DNA from: Desulfobacteraceae bacterium
GTDB lineage: Bacteria; Desulfobacterota; Desulfobacteria; Desulfobacterales; JAABRJ01
DNA: 39,509 nucleotides
Reading direction: 5' to 3'
Assembly: GCA_022340425.1 (NCBI GenBank)
Contig: JAJDNY010000171.1
Span: forward strand, 1-39,509
Positions 16,060-25,812 of the stretch are shown here, one piece after another. Below the pieces are notes generated by a model, which made no database searches, was not told the DNA's origin, and was given only the letters and a program-made list of their open reading frames with translations. Position 1 is the stretch's first letter; every line of letters begins with the position of its first letter. A program made the translations under genes and the position numbers.

Positions 16060-19000
16060 CTAGCCGGGGCTGCGGTGGTACTCCTGGATGGTCTTGACCT
16101 CCAGGGCCGCCGCCCGCAGCGCCTGGATGCCGCGGCTGATGGCCATGGCGCCGGCAATCGTGGTGGTGTAGGGCAGGCCGAACTTGATCGCCGCACGCCG
16201 GATCATGAAGCCGTCCCGGCGGGTCTCGCCGCCGGTGGCGGAGTTGATGATCATCTGGATCTCGCCGTTTTTGATGGCGTCCAGGACGTGGGGGCGGCGG
16301 CCGGTGGAAACCTTGGCGAGATTGCGGCTGGGGATCCCGTTGGCGGAGAGAAACGCGCCGGTGCCGGCGGTGGAGAGGATCGTGAAGCCCATGGCGTGGA
16401 AGCGGGCCGCCACAGGCAGCACTGCGGGTTTGTGGCGGTCGTTGACGCTGATGAAAATGCCGCCCCGCGTGGGCAGCTTCTGCCCGGCCCCCAGCTGGGC
16501 CTTGGCATAGGCCGGCCCGAATTCGGCGTCGATCCCCATCACCTCCCCGGTGGATTTCATCTCGGGCCCCAGCAGGGTGTCCACCTTGGGGAAGCGGTTG
16601 AAGGGCAGGACCGCCTCCTTGACCGCCACATGCCGCGGGACCACCTCCGAGCCAAGGCCCGCCTCGGCCAGGGACTGGCCCAGCATCACCTTGGTGGCCA
16701 GCTTGGCCAGGGGCACGCCGGTGGCCTTGCTGACGAACGGGACCGTCCGCGAGGCCCGCGGGTTGACCTCCAGCACGTAGAGCTGGCCGCCCTTGATGGC
16801 GTACTGCACGTTCATCAGGCCGACCACTTTCAGCTCGGCCGCCATGGCCCGGGTGGCCGCGGCGATCTCGTCGCAGACCGTCGCGGCAAGGCTGTAGGGC
16901 GGGAGCACGCAGGCCGAGTCGCCGGAATGGATGCCGGCCTCCTCGATATGCTCCATGATGCCGCCGATCAAGGTGCTGCGCCCGTCGGAGATGGCATCCA
17001 CATCCACCTCGATGGCGTCTTCGAGGAACTTGTCGATCAGCACCGGGTGGCCCGGAGAGGCCTGGATGGCCAGGCGGGTGAAATTTTCCAGGTCCCCCCG
17101 GTGGTAGACGATTTTCATCGCCCGGCCGCCCAGCACGTAGGAGGGGCGCACGATCACCGGGTAGCCGATTGCCTCGGCGACCTTTGCGGCCTCGGCCACC
17201 GACAGGGCCGTGCCGTTGGCCGGCTGCAGCAGCCCCAGTTTTTTGAGCATCGACTGGAACTCTTCGCGGTCCTCGGCGCGGTTGATGTCATCGGGGTGGG
17301 TGCCCAGGATCGGCACGCCGGCCTGCGCCAGGGGGACTGCCAGGTTGAGGGGCGTCTGCCCGCCGAACTGGACGATGACCCCAAAAGGCTGCTCGGTCTC
17401 CACGATGTGCAGGACATCCTCCAGGGTCAGCGGCTCGAAATAGAGCTTGTCGGAGGTGTCGTAGTCGGTGGAGACCGTCTCGGGGTTACTGTTGACCATG
17501 ATGCTTTCCACCCCTTCCTCGCGCAGCGCAAAGGAGGCGTGGACGCAGCAGTAGTCGAATTCGATCCCCTGGCCGATGCGGTTGGGGCCCCCGCCCAGAA
17601 TCATGACCTTGCGGCCGCCGGACAGGCGGGCCTCGTTTTCCTGCTCGTAGCTGGAGTAGTAGTAGGGGGTGGCGGCCCGGAATTCGGCGGCGCAGGTGTC
17701 CACCAGTTTGTAGACCGGCAGGATCCCCTCCGCACGCCGGCGCGCCCGCAGCGCGGCTTCGGGGAGGCCGCCGAGGTGCGCGAGCTGGCGATCGGAATAG
17801 CCCCGGCGCTTGGCCCGCCGCAGCAGGGGCGTCGGCAGATCGCCGGCTGCCGCGCGCAGTTTCCCCTCGAAGGCCGTGAGCTCCTCCAGCTGATGGAGAA
17901 ACCAGGGGTCGATGCCGCTGAGTTCATGGATCCGCTGGATGGAAAACCCGGCCCGCAGGGCGTGGCGCAGGTGGAAGATCCGCTGGGAGTTGGGCACCGC
18001 CAGCTTCTGTTCGATGAGCGCGGCGGACGGCGGTTTTTCGTCGCACTCCGGCGCTTCGCCCGGATCCTGGCCGTCGGCCCCGAACCCGTGGCGGCCGATT
18101 TCCAGCGAGCGCAGGCCCTTCTGGAGGGACTCCTTGAATGTCCGGCCGATGGCCATGGTCTCGCCCACCGATTTCATCGCGGTGGTGAGGACATCCTCGG
18201 TTTCGGGGAATTTCTCGAAGGTCCAGCGCGGGATCTTGACCACCACGTAGTCCAGGGTGGGCTCGAAGGCGGCCACGGTCTCGCCGGTGATATCGTTGGG
18301 GATTTCATCCAAGGTGTAGCCCACGGCCAGCTTGGCGGCGATCTTGGCGATGGGAAACCCGGTGGCCTTGGAGGCCAGGGCCGAGCTGCGCGACACCCGC
18401 GGGTTCATTTCCACCACCACCATCTCGCCGTCGCGCGGGTTGACCGCGAACTGGACATTCGAGCCGCCCGTGTCCACCCCGATTTCGCGCATGATCGCCA
18501 GCGAGGCGTCGCGCATGACCTGGTACTCGCGGTCGCTCAAGGTCTGGGCCGGCGCCACGGTGATGCTGTCGCCGGTGTGGACGCCCATGGGGTCCAGGTT
18601 TTCGATGGAGCAGACGATCACCACGTTGTCGTGGGTGTCGCGCATGACTTCCAGCTCGAACTCCTTCCAGCCCAGCACCGATTCCTCCAGCATCACCTGG
18701 CCGATCAGACTGGCGTCCAGACCGGCCTTGGCCATCTTCTCGAGGTCCTCGATGTTGTAAGCCACCCCCCCGCCGGTGCCCCCCAGGGTGAAGCTGGGGC
18801 GGACGATCAACGGAAAGCCGATTTCGGTGGCCGCCGCGCGCGCCTGGTCCATGTCGGTGGCGATGGCGCTGTGGGGTATGCGCAGGCCGATCTTCGCCAT
18901 GGCCTGGCGGAAGCGGTCGCGGTCCTCGGCTTTCTCGATGGCATCGATGGAGGCGCCAATCAGCTCCACCCCGTATTCTTCCAGAACCCCCATGCGGGCC

Positions 19001-19305
19001 ACGGCCACCGCGGTGTTCAGCCCGGTCTGGCCGCCCAGGGTGGGCAGCAGGGCATCCGGGCGTTCGCGGGCGATGATTTTCGCCACCGTTTCGGGGGTCA
19101 CCGGCTCGATGTAGGTGCGGTCGGCCATTTCGGGGTCGGTCATGATGGTGGCCGGGTTGCTGTTGACCAGCACGACCTGGTAGCCCTCCTCGCGCAGCGC
19201 CTTGCAGGCCTGGGTGCCGGAGTAGTCGAACTCGCAGGCCTGGCTGATGATGATGGGGCCGGCGCCGATGATCAGGATTTTCTGGATGTCCGTGCGTCTT
19301 GGCAT
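16060..19305 (-). CDS. carB: Carbamoyl-phosphate synthase large subunit
   Basis: The start is the ATG at 19305 ([20 protein letters not shown]), giving 1081 aa, the normal CarB length. The same frame remains open far into carA, but that part is a shadow. Two homologous ATP-grasp halves are evident: the first with [19 protein letters not shown], the second beginning with [19 protein letters not shown] near residue 566. An oligomerisation region lies between them and a C-terminal MGS-like allosteric domain ([26 protein letters not shown]) follows. It makes carbamoyl phosphate from bicarbonate, ATP and ammonia channelled from CarA, for pyrimidines and arginine. Motifs are intact. It starts 20 bp after carA. 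Confidence 0.96.
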   Translation of the reverse strand: MPRRTDIQKILIIGAGPIIISQACEFDYSGTQACKALREEGYQVVLVNSNPATIMTDPEMADRTYIEPVTPETVAKIIARERPDALLPTLGGQTGLNTAVAVARMGVLEEYGVELIGASIDAIEKAEDRDRFRQAMAKIGLRIPHSAIATDMDQARAAATEIGFPLIVRPSFTLGGTGGGVAYNIEDLEKMAKAGLDASLIGQVMLEESVLGWKEFELEVMRDTHDNVVIVCSIENLDPMGVHTGDSITVAPAQTLSDREYQVMRDASLAIMREIGVDTGGSNVQFAVNPRDGEMVVVEMNPRVSRSSALASKATGFPIAKIAAKLAVGYTLDEIPNDITGETVAAFEPTLDYVVVKIPRWTFEKFPETEDVLTTAMKSVGETMAIGRTFKESLQKGLRSLEIGRHGFGADGQDPGEAPECDEKPPSAALIEQKLAVPNSQRIFHLRHALRAGFSIQRIHELSGIDPWFLHQLEELTAFEGKLRAAAGDLPTPLLRRAKRRGYSDRQLAHLGGLPEAALRARRRAEGILPVYKLVDTCAAEFRAATPYYYSSYEQENEARLSGGRKVMILGGGPNRIGQGIEFDYCCVHASFALREEGVESIMVNSNPETVSTDYDTSDKLYFEPLTLEDVLHIVETEQPFGVIVQFGGQTPLNLAVPLAQAGVPILGTHPDDINRAEDREEFQSMLKKLGLLQPANGTALSVAEAAKVAEAIGYPVIVRPSYVLGGRAMKIVYHRGDLENFTRLAIQASPGHPVLIDKFLEDAIEVDVDAISDGRSTLIGGIMEHIEEAGIHSGDSACVLPPYSLAATVCDEIAAATRAMAAELKVVGLMNVQYAIKGGQLYVLEVNPRASRTVPFVSKATGVPLAKLATKVMLGQSLAEAGLGSEVVPRHVAVKEAVLPFNRFPKVDTLLGPEMKSTGEVMGIDAEFGPAYAKAQLGAGQKLPTRGGIFISVNDRHKPAVLPVAARFHAMGFTILSTAGTGAFLSANGIPSRNLAKVSTGRRPHVLDAIKNGEIQMIINSATGGETRRDGFMIRRAAIKFGLPYTTTIAGAMAISRGIQALRAAALEVKTIQEYHRSPG

Positions 19306-19325
19306 AGTGCTTTCGCGGTGGCCCC

Positions 19326-20471
19326 TTATCCCCTGAAGGTTTGGATCATGCGAACGAATTCGTCGAAGAGGTAGTGGGCGTCGTGGGGGCCGGGGGAGGC
19401 TTCGGGGTGGTACTGGACCGCCAGAATCGGGTAGTGGCGGTGCCGGAAGCCCTCCACGGTGTTGTCGTTTAAATTGACGTGGGTGATGGTGATCGCGTCG
19501 TCGCCGACGGCCTCGCGCCGGACCCCGAAGCCGTGGTTCTGGGAGGTGATTTCCACCCGCCCGTTGGCGAGGTTCTTGACCGGCTGGTTGGCCCCGCGAT
19601 GGCCGAACTTGAGTTTGAAGGTCCGGCTGCCCAGGGCCAGGCAGAGAAGCTGGAAGCCCAGACAAATGCCGAAGATGGGCCGGTAGCCCAGCAGCTCGCG
19701 GATGGTGGCGATGGCCCCGGCGACCGGCTCGGGGTCCCCGGGCCCGTTGGAGAGGAAGATCCCGTCGGGTGCCAGGCGCCGGATGGCCGCGGCCGGGGTG
19801 TTGCCGGGAACCACGATGACCTCGCAGCCGGCGGCCGTCAGTTGCCGCAGGATGTTGTATTTGATGCCAAAGTCCAGCGCCACCACCCGCCGGGTCGGCG
19901 CGGCGCTTTGCCACAAGGTGCTGTCCAGCGGGGCGTCCGCAGGCGCCAGCGGCTGGGGTCCGCCGTCTTGCCAGCGGTAGGGCCGGGTGGTGGCCACCAG
20001 TCCGGTCAAATCCCGCCCCACCATGCTGGGGATCTCCCGTGCGCGGGCCGACAGGCTGGCCGGGTCCAGGTCCCGGGTGGAGATAAAGCCCCGCATGGCG
20101 CCGGCGGTGCGCAGGTGGCGGGTGAGGGCGCGGGTGTCGAGGGCTTCCACGCCGAGGACCTCCCCGGACCGCAGGTAGTCGGCCAGGGTCCCGCTGGCGC
20201 GGAAGTTGCTGGGAAAGCGCTGGTATTCGCGCACCACGAAGGCCGCCACCTGGATCCGCTCGGACTCCACGTCCTCCAAGTTCACCCCGTAGTTGCCGAT
20301 CAGCGGGTAGGTCATGGTGACGATCTGCCCCTTGTAGGAAGGGTCCGTCAGAATTTCCTGATACCCGGTCATGCTGGTATTGAAGACCATCTCGCCGCCG
20401 GCCTCGCCCGGGCCGGTGAACGCGCGGCAGGTGAAATGGCGGCCGTCTTCGAGGGCTAAGAGTGCATCCAT
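19326..20471 (-). CDS. carA: Carbamoyl-phosphate synthase small (glutaminase) subunit
   Basis: The 381-aa protein has the CarA N-terminal domain ([35 protein letters not shown]) and a class I glutamine amidotransferase domain: [10 protein letters not shown]-like [22 protein letters not shown] with the catalytic Cys, and [11 protein letters not shown] with the catalytic His and Glu. One oddity is that the nucleophile motif reads CLGFQ where most CarA proteins have CLGHQ. The triad residues themselves are present. The start ATG has no clear Shine-Dalgarno and lies only 19 bp from the edge of a mobile-repeat copy (20491-20640). carB follows directly, so they form an operon feeding ammonia from glutamine. 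Confidence 0.95.
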   Translation of the reverse strand: MDALLALEDGRHFTCRAFTGPGEAGGEMVFNTSMTGYQEILTDPSYKGQIVTMTYPLIGNYGVNLEDVESERIQVAAFVVREYQRFPSNFRASGTLADYLRSGEVLGVEALDTRALTRHLRTAGAMRGFISTRDLDPASLSARAREIPSMVGRDLTGLVATTRPYRWQDGGPQPLAPADAPLDSTLWQSAAPTRRVVALDFGIKYNILRQLTAAGCEVIVVPGNTPAAAIRRLAPDGIFLSNGPGDPEPVAGAIATIRELLGYRPIFGICLGFQLLCLALGSRTFKLKFGHRGANQPVKNLANGRVEITSQNHGFGVRREAVGDDAITITHVNLNDNTVEGFRHRHYPILAVQYHPEASPGPHDAHYLFDEFVRMIQTFRG

Positions 20472-20490
20472 GTGGGTTTCATCGTCTTTG

Positions 20491-20640
20491 AGGGTTTCGC
20501 AAAAAGTCCCATTTCTGCGTTGCGCTGCATCTCGAAGTCGCTGCGGCGTAAATAAGTACTCCTCACGCCGCTGAGATTTGCGCGCCGTAAATTGAACTTT
20601 TTTCGAAACCGTCTGGTTTTTGAATTATTACTGCTTCATC
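20491..20640. repeat. MITE-like dispersed repeat, copy B
   Basis: This 150-bp segment is homologous to 2540-2688 along its full length. Its internal imperfect palindrome runs from GGTTTCGCAAAAAGT on the left to ACTTTTTTCGAAACC on the right. It is bounded by the direct repeat GTCTTTG (20484-20490 and 20641-20647), which extends to 13 bp (TTCATCGTCTTTG) because the left flank also matches the element's right end. It fills most of the gap between the glutamate synthase operon and carA. Confidence 0.72.
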
Positions 20641-20689
20641 GTCTTTGGCGGCAGGGTTGAATTGCAAACCGGCCGGTGGGCCGGGGCGC

Positions 20690-23020
20690 CTACGCCAGGG
20701 GGTCGTTTTCCACCAGGTCCCAGATGCCGCAGGGGCAAGCACCGGCGCAGAAGCCGCAGCCGATGCACAGCTCGGGGTCCACCACGTACTCGTACTCCGG
20801 CGCGCCCAGATCCTGGCGGCTGATGGCGCCCTGGGGGCAGATCGCCACGCACAGGCCGCAGTCCCTGCAGGCGCCGCAGGAAGAGCACTGCGAGCCGCAA
20901 TGGGCCATGTCCTCAAAGGCGGTCACCCGGGGGTCGAAGTACTCCAGGTGGACTCGCCGGCGGTCGATCATCGTGCGCGAATCGGCCAGCGGGCGTTTGC
21001 CGTTGAGAATGTCGTTGATGGCCGCCGCGGCCTTGCGGCCGGCGCCGATGGCATCGGTTAAAAGCCCCGGTTTTACGGCATCGCCGATGGCGAAGACCTT
21101 GGGGTCCGAGGTCTGCATGTGGTCGTTGACCTTCACGAAGCCCCGCTCGGTGACGATGTCGCGGGGCAGAAAATCCAGGTCGGGAACGTCCCCGATCGAG
21201 ATGATCACCGTGTCGGCCGGGATGACCTCGCCGGTGTTGAGCGTGACGCCCTTGGCGGTTATCTCCTTGGTGAAAACCGGCCAGCGGAACTGGGCGCCGG
21301 CGGCCTCGGCGGCCTCGCGCTCCTTGCCGAAAGAGGCCGGCTCCTGGACGTCCAGCAGGGTGATCTCGCGCGCGCCCAGCCGGTGGGCTTCGGTGGCCGC
21401 ATCGCAGCCGACGTTTCCGGCCCCGATGACCACCACCCGTTTGCCCGGCGTGAAGCCGCCGGACTTGGTCTGGCGCAGAAAGTCCAGGGCGGTGACCAGC
21501 CGTTCGCTGCCCGGGATCGGCAGGCTACGGGGTTTCTGGGCCCCGGCGGCGATCACCATGAAGTCGAAATCCGCGCGCAGCCGGTCGATTTCCTCGCGGG
21601 TCAGGTTCTGCTGAAGGTGGACGTGGGGGATGACCTCGCCGATGCGCCCCAGTTCGCGGGTCACCACCTCCTGGGGGATCCGGCTTTCCGGGATGACGTT
21701 GGCGATCTTGCCGCCGAGCTTCTCGGAGCGGTCGTAAACCACCGCCTCATGGCCATACTGGCGCAGCTGCCAGGCCACCGACAGGCCCGCCGGACCGCCG
21801 CCGACCACCGCGATGCGCTTGCCGGAAAGGGGCGGCAGGGGGGGCAGCTTGGCGTCGATGCTGGCCTTGCCGAGATGGCGGATGTCCACCGGAAACATGG
21901 CCGCCGACTGGCGCGTGCAGGCGCTCATGCAGAGGTTGGGGCAGAGGTAGCCGCAGACCGTGGCCGGAAAGGGGGTGTAGGCCAGCGCCAGGTCAACCGC
22001 CTCGTCCACGCGGCCCTCGCGGATCAGCTGCCAGCGCTGCTGGACGGGAATCCCCGTGGGGCAGGTGGCCTCGCAGGGGGCCTTGTACTTGCGGTTCTCC
22101 CAGATCGGAAGGTAGCGGCGCAAAGCGCCGGTGGTGGTCACGGGGATGGTGCTGCGGTCGATGTCGGTCAAGTCGCCCACCAGGCCGCCGCGGCCGAGCT
22201 CGCGGTCCCAGACCTCCTGGCGGAAAGAGGCCATCGAGCGGTTGGAGAGGCTCAGACGCTCCTGGGGGGTGCGGGCCACCAGCAGCTGCCACTGGCGCCG
22301 GTCCGAGACGGGCTTGAGCAGCTCGGGGCGTTTGATGGCACCCGCAAAGACCTCCAGGTTCTCCGTCAACCAGCCCCACTCCTCGTCGGAGATCGGTATC
22401 AGCCGAGCGTCCGTCTGGCTGAACCCCTGATGAGGGCCGCGGAAGAAGACCTTGCCGCCGACCATGCCCACGAAGGGCCGGTAGCCCAGCACGTTGGCGG
22501 GGTCCTGGGCCTCCACGCCGCAGATCACGGCGATGCCGCCGGCCATGAACTCGCCGAAATAATCGCCCACCGACCCCAGGACCCACAGCTCGGGCGGCGC
22601 GAAGCGCGGGTTGTGCTTGGTCATGGTCATGCCGCGGGCGCCGATATTGCCGGCGATGAAAAGTTTGCCCTGGGACATGCCGTTGGCGATGCCGTTGGCG
22701 GCGTTGCCGTGGACCACGATTTCGGCCCCTGCATTGAGCCAGCCGACGTCGTCCGAGGCCGGGCCCATGGCTTCGATGCGGGTGTTGGCAAAGCCCAGCG
22801 AGCCCATGCGCTGGCCGGATTGGCCGGTCACCCGGATGTAGAGCGGGTCGTCGCCGGCCTTCCAGAGCCGCCCGCCGATGCCGTGCTGGCCCAGGGCCTG
22901 CACCTCGATTTGGCGGTGCCCGCGGGAAACCGCGGCCTGGATGCGGTCCTCCAGGATCCGCGAGGCCAGGCGCGTGCCGTTTTCCTTGCCCGCGATGACG
23001 TGAAATTTGGTTTTGCTCAT
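20690..23020 (-). CDS. Glutamate synthase GXGXG domain fused to GltD-like NAD(P)H oxidoreductase and ferredoxin
   Basis: The 776-aa protein has three parts. Residues 1-240 form the GXGXG beta-helix of glutamate synthase (GQHGIGGRLWKAG, GSLGFANTR, GNAANGIANGMSQG, GNIGARGMT). About 310-690 is GltD-like: N-terminal Fe-S cysteines (CEATCPTGIP, CGYLCPNLCMSAC), FAD-binding VVGGGPAGLSVAW, nucleotide-binding VVIGAGNVGCDAA and FAIGDAV. About 700-776 is a Cys-rich ferredoxin tail (CSSCGACRDCGLCVAICP, CIGCGFCAGACPCG). It would pass electrons from NAD(P)H or ferredoxin to the FMN synthase subunit encoded just upstream. The fusion of a GltB end domain with GltD is typical of split 'archaeal-type' GOGAT. 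It is the last gene of the three-gene operon. Confidence 0.88.
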   Translation of the reverse strand: MSKTKFHVIAGKENGTRLASRILEDRIQAAVSRGHRQIEVQALGQHGIGGRLWKAGDDPLYIRVTGQSGQRMGSLGFANTRIEAMGPASDDVGWLNAGAEIVVHGNAANGIANGMSQGKLFIAGNIGARGMTMTKHNPRFAPPELWVLGSVGDYFGEFMAGGIAVICGVEAQDPANVLGYRPFVGMVGGKVFFRGPHQGFSQTDARLIPISDEEWGWLTENLEVFAGAIKRPELLKPVSDRRQWQLLVARTPQERLSLSNRSMASFRQEVWDRELGRGGLVGDLTDIDRSTIPVTTTGALRRYLPIWENRKYKAPCEATCPTGIPVQQRWQLIREGRVDEAVDLALAYTPFPATVCGYLCPNLCMSACTRQSAAMFPVDIRHLGKASIDAKLPPLPPLSGKRIAVVGGGPAGLSVAWQLRQYGHEAVVYDRSEKLGGKIANVIPESRIPQEVVTRELGRIGEVIPHVHLQQNLTREEIDRLRADFDFMVIAAGAQKPRSLPIPGSERLVTALDFLRQTKSGGFTPGKRVVVIGAGNVGCDAATEAHRLGAREITLLDVQEPASFGKEREAAEAAGAQFRWPVFTKEITAKGVTLNTGEVIPADTVIISIGDVPDLDFLPRDIVTERGFVKVNDHMQTSDPKVFAIGDAVKPGLLTDAIGAGRKAAAAINDILNGKRPLADSRTMIDRRRVHLEYFDPRVTAFEDMAHCGSQCSSCGACRDCGLCVAICPQGAISRQDLGAPEYEYVVDPELCIGCGFCAGACPCGIWDLVENDPLA

Positions 23021-23083
23021 CTCTCTCTCTCCGAAATCTCCTGTGCGCCGGGCCGATGGGGCATCGGTCGGCCAAATCCCAGG

Positions 23084-24718
23084 CTAAACGACGTATTTGA
23101 TCTGGAGTCGCTGGGCGGCATCGGCATCGCCGATGCCGAGAGCGTCGGACATCCCGATCGGCAGGGATGTCGAGCGTCCCAGTGGGGCGATGATCTTCTT
23201 GAGTTCGGTGTCGAAGCTCAGGAAAACGTCCACCACCCTTTGGGCGACCTCGTCCACGTCCAGCCGCCGGTAGAGCCGCGGGTCCTGGGAGGTGATGCCC
23301 TTGGGGCAGCGGCCGATGTTGCAGATGTTGCAGCGGTCCGATTCGGAGCCCAGGCAGCCGGCGGCGGCCTGCATGATGTACTTGCCGATCTGCACGCAGC
23401 TTGCGCCCAGCATGATCAGGGCGGCGGCGTTGGCCCCCAGGTTGCCGTTTTTGCCGGCCCCCCCGCCGGCGATCAGCGGGATCTCGTTCTGTTTGCCGAT
23501 GGTCACCAGATTGAGGTAGGCGTCGCGGATGTTGCTGGCGATGGGGTGGCCCATGTGGTTCATGGAGACGTTGTAGGCCGCGCCGGTGCCCCCGTCCTCG
23601 CCGTCGATGGCCAGACCCGAGGCGTAGGGGTTGCGCGCCAGGTTGTTGAGCACTGCGAGCGTGGTGGAGGAGGCGGAGATCTTGGGGTAGACCGGCACCC
23701 GGAAGCCCCAGGCCATGGACATCGAAAGGATCATCTTGGCCACCGATTCCTCGATGGAGTACTGGGTCTGGTGGGTGGGCGGGCTGGGTAGGCTGACCCC
23801 CGCGGGAACCCCGCGGATGGCCGCGATCAGCTTGTTGACCTTGTACCACATCAGCAGGCCGCCGTCGCCGGGCTTGGCGCCCTGGCCGTACTTGATCTCG
23901 ATGGCGCAGGGGTCCTCCTTCATTTCCGGCAGGGCGTGGATGATCTCGTCCCAGCCGAAATAGCCGCTGGCGATCTGCAGGATGGTGTATTTCAGAAAGC
24001 GGCTGCGCAGCAGGCGCGGCGGGCACCCGCCCTCGCCGGTGGAGATGCGCACCGGCATGTTGAGCTCCTCGTTGAGGTAGGCCACGCCGAGCTGCAGCCC
24101 TTCCCACATGTTGGGGCTCAGGGCGCCGAAGGACATGCCGCCGATCATCAGCGGGTAGACCTCGCGCACCGGGGGCATCCAGCCGTTGGCGGTGAAGAAT
24201 TTCAGGCTCTCTTCGGGCGGCAGGACCCGTCCGATCAGGCTGCGCAGCTCGAATTCATGGCGGCCGGCATCCAGGGCCGGGTCGGTGAGCATCGAAATCC
24301 GGATGAATTTGATCTGGTCGAGCAGGCTGCCGTGGTCGTTGCGCCGGCCGCCGCGGCGGCGCGGCTGCCCGCCGCGGTTGGTGTGATAGCGCAGCTTGTC
24401 GGCCTCGTCGCTGCGGACCGGGAGGATGGCGTCGTTGGGGCAGACGAGGCTGCACATGGCGCAGCCGATGCAGCTGTAGGCCGGGTCGGTGCGCTGGCGG
24501 ATGCCGTGATAGATCGTAAAGGCGCTGGCCGGTGTCTCGCTGAGATTCAGGCTGGTCTGGACCCGGCGCTGGCGGAAGACCCCCAGTTCGATGGCCTGCA
24601 CCGGGCACACCGCCGTGCAGCGGCCGCAGAGGGTGCACTTGTCCTTGCTCCACAGAATCTGCCAGGGCAGGTCCTTGGTGCTCAGTGTGGAAGGGGTAAT
24701 GCTTCGGTTTGGCAGCAT
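23084..24718 (-). CDS. Glutamate synthase FMN-binding (synthase) subunit with N-terminal ferredoxin domain
   Basis: The 544-aa protein begins with two 4Fe-4S motifs (CTLCGRCTAVCP at about residues 28-39 and CIGCAMCSLVCP near 82-93). The central domain of glutamate synthase follows: MIGGMSFGALSPNMWEGLQ, STGEGGCPPRLL, EIKYGQGAKPGDGGLL, DGEDGGTGAAYNVSMNHMG for FMN and 2-oxoglutarate binding, and a Cys cluster (CLGSESDRCNICNIGRCP) where GltS holds its 3Fe-4S centre. It should make glutamate from 2-oxoglutarate and ammonia released by the glutaminase subunit. The ATG at 24718 overlaps the glutaminase gene by 37 bp, and the GXGXG-GltD gene follows after about 63 bp. This is the archaeal/anaerobe layout, not the single large GltB. 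Confidence 0.92.
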   Translation of the reverse strand: MLPNRSITPSTLSTKDLPWQILWSKDKCTLCGRCTAVCPVQAIELGVFRQRRVQTSLNLSETPASAFTIYHGIRQRTDPAYSCIGCAMCSLVCPNDAILPVRSDEADKLRYHTNRGGQPRRRGGRRNDHGSLLDQIKFIRISMLTDPALDAGRHEFELRSLIGRVLPPEESLKFFTANGWMPPVREVYPLMIGGMSFGALSPNMWEGLQLGVAYLNEELNMPVRISTGEGGCPPRLLRSRFLKYTILQIASGYFGWDEIIHALPEMKEDPCAIEIKYGQGAKPGDGGLLMWYKVNKLIAAIRGVPAGVSLPSPPTHQTQYSIEESVAKMILSMSMAWGFRVPVYPKISASSTTLAVLNNLARNPYASGLAIDGEDGGTGAAYNVSMNHMGHPIASNIRDAYLNLVTIGKQNEIPLIAGGGAGKNGNLGANAAALIMLGASCVQIGKYIMQAAAGCLGSESDRCNICNIGRCPKGITSQDPRLYRRLDVDEVAQRVVDVFLSFDTELKKIIAPLGRSTSLPIGMSDALGIGDADAAQRLQIKYVV

Positions 24719-25812
24719 ATCTTGACCTCCTGGCGGTCCGGGCCGACGATGGCGGTGTCCAAATGCATCGGTTGAAAGTCCTTGCTCTTGTCGCGGTCAG
24801 GGATGGCCGCATCCAGGCCGCAGATCTCAGACGAAAAGGCGAAGAGCCCCGGACGGCCGCCCACCACCCCGGGGCGCAGCTTCTTGCGGTCCTGGACCAT
24901 GAACAGCGAGTGGTCCGGCAGGCACCCGATGACGCAGTTGGGCCCGTCGATGATCAGGCGCCGACAGGAGTGTTTGAGATGGGTCAGGAAGGCCCCGTTG
25001 GGGTGTTTGCGCAGGCCCTCGTCCTGCAGCGGTGTGATGATGTGCTTGTAGCACGCCAGCCCCAGCCCGAGCTTGCGGCAGGTGTAGTGCAGGATATGGG
25101 TGAAAACCTCGGAGTCGGATTGGAAGCCGTAATAACCGGGGAAGCCGCGGGTCTTGAGGTACTCCTTGATGGGGATGAAGGCCGTGTTCTCGCCGTTGGT
25201 CATGGTGGAGTAGCCCTGGGTGAAAAACGGGTGGCAGGCGTAGAGGTTGATGGCGTAGTTGGTGTTCTGCCGCCCCTGGGCCATGATGACGCGGGCCTTG
25301 AGTTCCTTGCGGTCGAGTTTCAGATGTTCACCCACCTGGATCGGGTCGCCGATCTCCTTGATCATGATCACGTCGGGCCAGAAGGAGAAGACGATCATGT
25401 CGTTTTCCGCCTCCCCCATCCTGCGCAAGGTCAGGCGGATGTCCAGCAATTTGTCGGCAAGCTGCTCCTGGCTGTAGCCGTCCCACTCCTCGGGGTATTC
25501 GTAGGCGCGGATCAGGTAGACGTCGCGTTTGGGCACCCCCGGCGGCGGGGTCTTGGGGACCTTGATGGAGATTTTGTATTTGGTCATGAAGCCGATATCC
25601 ATCATGAAGGCGTCCAGCCGTTTGAGCCCCTTTTCGCTGAAAATCCCCGAGAGGATCGGTGCGTCCTTCATCTCCTCGAAGGGCCCCCCCAGGTCCCGCA
25701 GGAAAATGCCCACGCCGGAGCCGTCGTGCCCCTCGCGCATCACGTCCAGGGCCTCCAGAGCGGCCATGGGGGACAGCGGTTCGTCACTGGTCATGGCAAA
25801 CAAACGACACAT
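24682..25812 (-). CDS. Glutamate synthase glutaminase subunit (class II glutamine amidotransferase)
   Basis: From the ATG at 25812 (behind AGGAGGGTT) the product has 376 aa and begins MCRLFAMTSDEP, so removal of Met exposes the Ntn-type nucleophile Cys. MREGHDGSGVGIFLRDLGG and later FQSDSEVFTHILHY fit the class II glutaminase domain of GltB. It is fully separate from the synthase domain. A longer frame up to 25914 would bury the catalytic Cys and was rejected. It is the first gene of the three-gene glutamate synthase operon, with repeats in its upstream region that might bind a nitrogen regulator. The divergent neighbour is glnE. Confidence 0.9.
   Translation of the reverse strand: MCRLFAMTSDEPLSPMAALEALDVMREGHDGSGVGIFLRDLGGPFEEMKDAPILSGIFSEKGLKRLDAFMMDIGFMTKYKISIKVPKTPPPGVPKRDVYLIRAYEYPEEWDGYSQEQLADKLLDIRLTLRRMGEAENDMIVFSFWPDVIMIKEIGDPIQVGEHLKLDRKELKARVIMAQGRQNTNYAINLYACHPFFTQGYSTMTNGENTAFIPIKEYLKTRGFPGYYGFQSDSEVFTHILHYTCRKLGLGLACYKHIITPLQDEGLRKHPNGAFLTHLKHSCRRLIIDGPNCVIGCLPDHSLFMVQDRKKLRPGVVGGRPGLFAFSSEICGLDAAIPDRDKSKDFQPMHLDTAIVGPDRQEVKICCQTEALPLPH

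Noticed and set aside
16075-19374. Very long plus-strand open frame opposite carB
   Set aside because: The composition is typical of an antisense shadow of a GC-rich gene. CarB on the minus strand has all its motifs.
19306-19914. Upstream extension of carB
   Set aside because: The frame is open but the extra 203 residues are Pro/Arg-rich and lie over carA. The ATG at 19305 gives the standard CarB N-terminus.
21119-23791. Long plus-strand open frame opposite the glutamate synthase genes
   Set aside because: It crosses two convincing minus-strand genes and has no recognisable domain.
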